Positions 6,305-6,384 of a DNA stretch of 6,384 nucleotides are shown piece by piece; the first letter of the stretch is position 1; every line of letters starts with the position of its first letter. The stretch is from assembly GCA_003151895.1 (NCBI GenBank), contig PLYX01000093.1:1-6384 (forward strand). Reading direction: 5' to 3'. The notes beneath the pieces are model-generated. The model did not search any database, was not told where the DNA came from, and worked only from the letters and a program-made list of their open reading frames with translations. The stretch comes from Solirubrobacterales bacterium. GTDB lineage: Bacteria; Actinomycetota; Thermoleophilia; Solirubrobacterales; Solirubrobacteraceae. The translations under genes and the position numbers were made by a program.

Positions 6305-6326
6305 GTTCGCGCTACTTCGCCCTTGC
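6292..6326 (-). terminator. Strong hairpin downstream of ssrA, probable terminator
   Basis: The left arm GCAAGGGTGCGAAGT (6292-6306) pairs with the right arm ACTTCGCCCTTGC (6314-6326) over 13 base pairs, with a two-base bulge and a seven-base loop. The hairpin starts about ten bases after the mature 3' end of the minus-strand tmRNA, where its terminator belongs. No T-run follows on the minus strand (the next bases are AGGGGATTCTT), a common situation in high-GC actinobacteria. The hairpin could alternatively be part of an attachment site. Confidence 0.55.
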
Positions 6327-6335
6327 CCGTGCCAG

Positions 6336-6384
6336 TGGAGACGGTGGGAATCGAACCCACGTCCGCAGTCGCGTATGAATGGTG
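6336..6384 (-). ncRNA. ssrA: tmRNA (ssrA), 3' end only, truncated by the window edge
   Basis: On the minus strand the sequence GCGGAC leads into a perfect T-arm: stem GTGGG, loop TTCGATT, stem CCCAC (6360-6344). It is followed by the acceptor strand CGTCTCC (6343-6337) and discriminator A (6336). The GCGGAC run directly before the T-stem, with no tRNA-like anticodon arm or variable loop in register, is characteristic of tmRNA rather than tRNA. tmRNA rescues stalled ribosomes by acting as both tRNA and message; the tag-coding part and the 5' half lie beyond the right edge. The terminal CCA is not encoded, because the bases after the discriminator read CTG. The 3' end of ssrA is a frequent target of integrases. 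Confidence 0.8.

Larger units (their letters stand above)
6018..6335. other. Gene-poor junction between the membrane-protein gene and ssrA
   Basis: These ~320 bases hold no convincing gene. The open frames here translate to Arg/Pro-rich peptides, and those reaching past 6336 run across the tmRNA. The stretch contains the possible promoter near 6026-6060, the repeats at 6177-6217 and 6253-6304, and the hairpin at 6292-6326. No integrase or recognisable integrase remnant was found. The concentration of short repeats is what one expects of an attachment-site region. Confidence 0.5.

Noticed and set aside
5755..6378. Plus-strand frame ending in GDGGNRTHVRSRV, and the 110-aa minus frame 6028-6360
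   Set aside because: Peptides containing GGNRTHVR are a well-known artefact of translating the strand opposite a tRNA/tmRNA T-arm. Both frames cross the ssrA 3' end.
6336..6384. An ordinary tRNA instead of tmRNA
   Set aside because: The T-arm and acceptor would fit, but the bases preceding the T-stem do not form a tRNA variable loop and anticodon arm, and GCGGAC before the T-stem is typical of tmRNA. More sequence to the right would settle it.
1..6384. CRISPR array, transposon ends or integrase gene
   Set aside because: No regularly spaced long repeats, no long terminal inverted repeats and no tyrosine or serine recombinase motifs were seen in any frame. The short repeats near ssrA are too few and too short for an array.

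Overview
The window is GC-rich DNA with strong G/C preference at third codon positions, TTG/GTG start candidates, few Shine-Dalgarno sites and overlapping genes. This suggests a high-GC actinobacterium or related actinomycetota. No taxonomic marker complete enough to name a genus is present. The right edge carries the 3' end of a tmRNA gene (ssrA) on the minus strand. ssrA is a classic integration target for genomic islands, and everything to its left looks like accessory DNA: two recognisable conflict-system proteins surrounded by genes I cannot assign.

Layout from left to right. Positions 1-171 hold a possible C-terminal tail of a plus-strand gene running in from outside. Its stop overlaps, as ATGA, the start of an unrecognised 197-aa plus-strand protein (168-761). 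That gene meets, tail to tail with a 12-bp overlap, a two-gene minus-strand operon. The first operon gene (4852-3305) encodes a 515-aa SIR2-type NAD-binding protein with the key Asn and His in place. The second (3308-750) encodes an 852-aa SMC/RecF/Rad50-like ABC ATPase with an extra ~210-residue N-terminal domain. The two genes share an ATGA stop/start overlap, and a good Shine-Dalgarno site precedes the second.

A ~160-bp divergent intergenic region separates this operon from a small plus-strand protein of 128-132 aa (5013/5025-5411). Convergent to that gene, after an 18-bp gap, is a single-pass membrane protein of 195 aa on the minus strand (6017-5430). The last ~320 bp before ssrA has no convincing gene. 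It holds a promoter-like box, several short direct and inverted repeats, and a strong hairpin directly downstream of the tmRNA that is probably its terminator.

The most interesting unit is the SIR2 plus ABC-ATPase pair. Known SIR2 effectors (Thoeris ThsA, DSR1/2, SIR2-HerA, SIR2-APAZ) destroy NAD when phage is sensed. SMC-like ABC ATPases with swappable effectors define the Lamassu / ABC three-component systems. Here a SIR2 effector is tightly coupled to such an ATPase, and the usual separate middle component may be fused to the ATPase N-terminus. I propose a compact two-gene, NAD-depleting abortive-infection system in an ssrA-associated island. The motifs are visible in the sequence; the defence role is inference.
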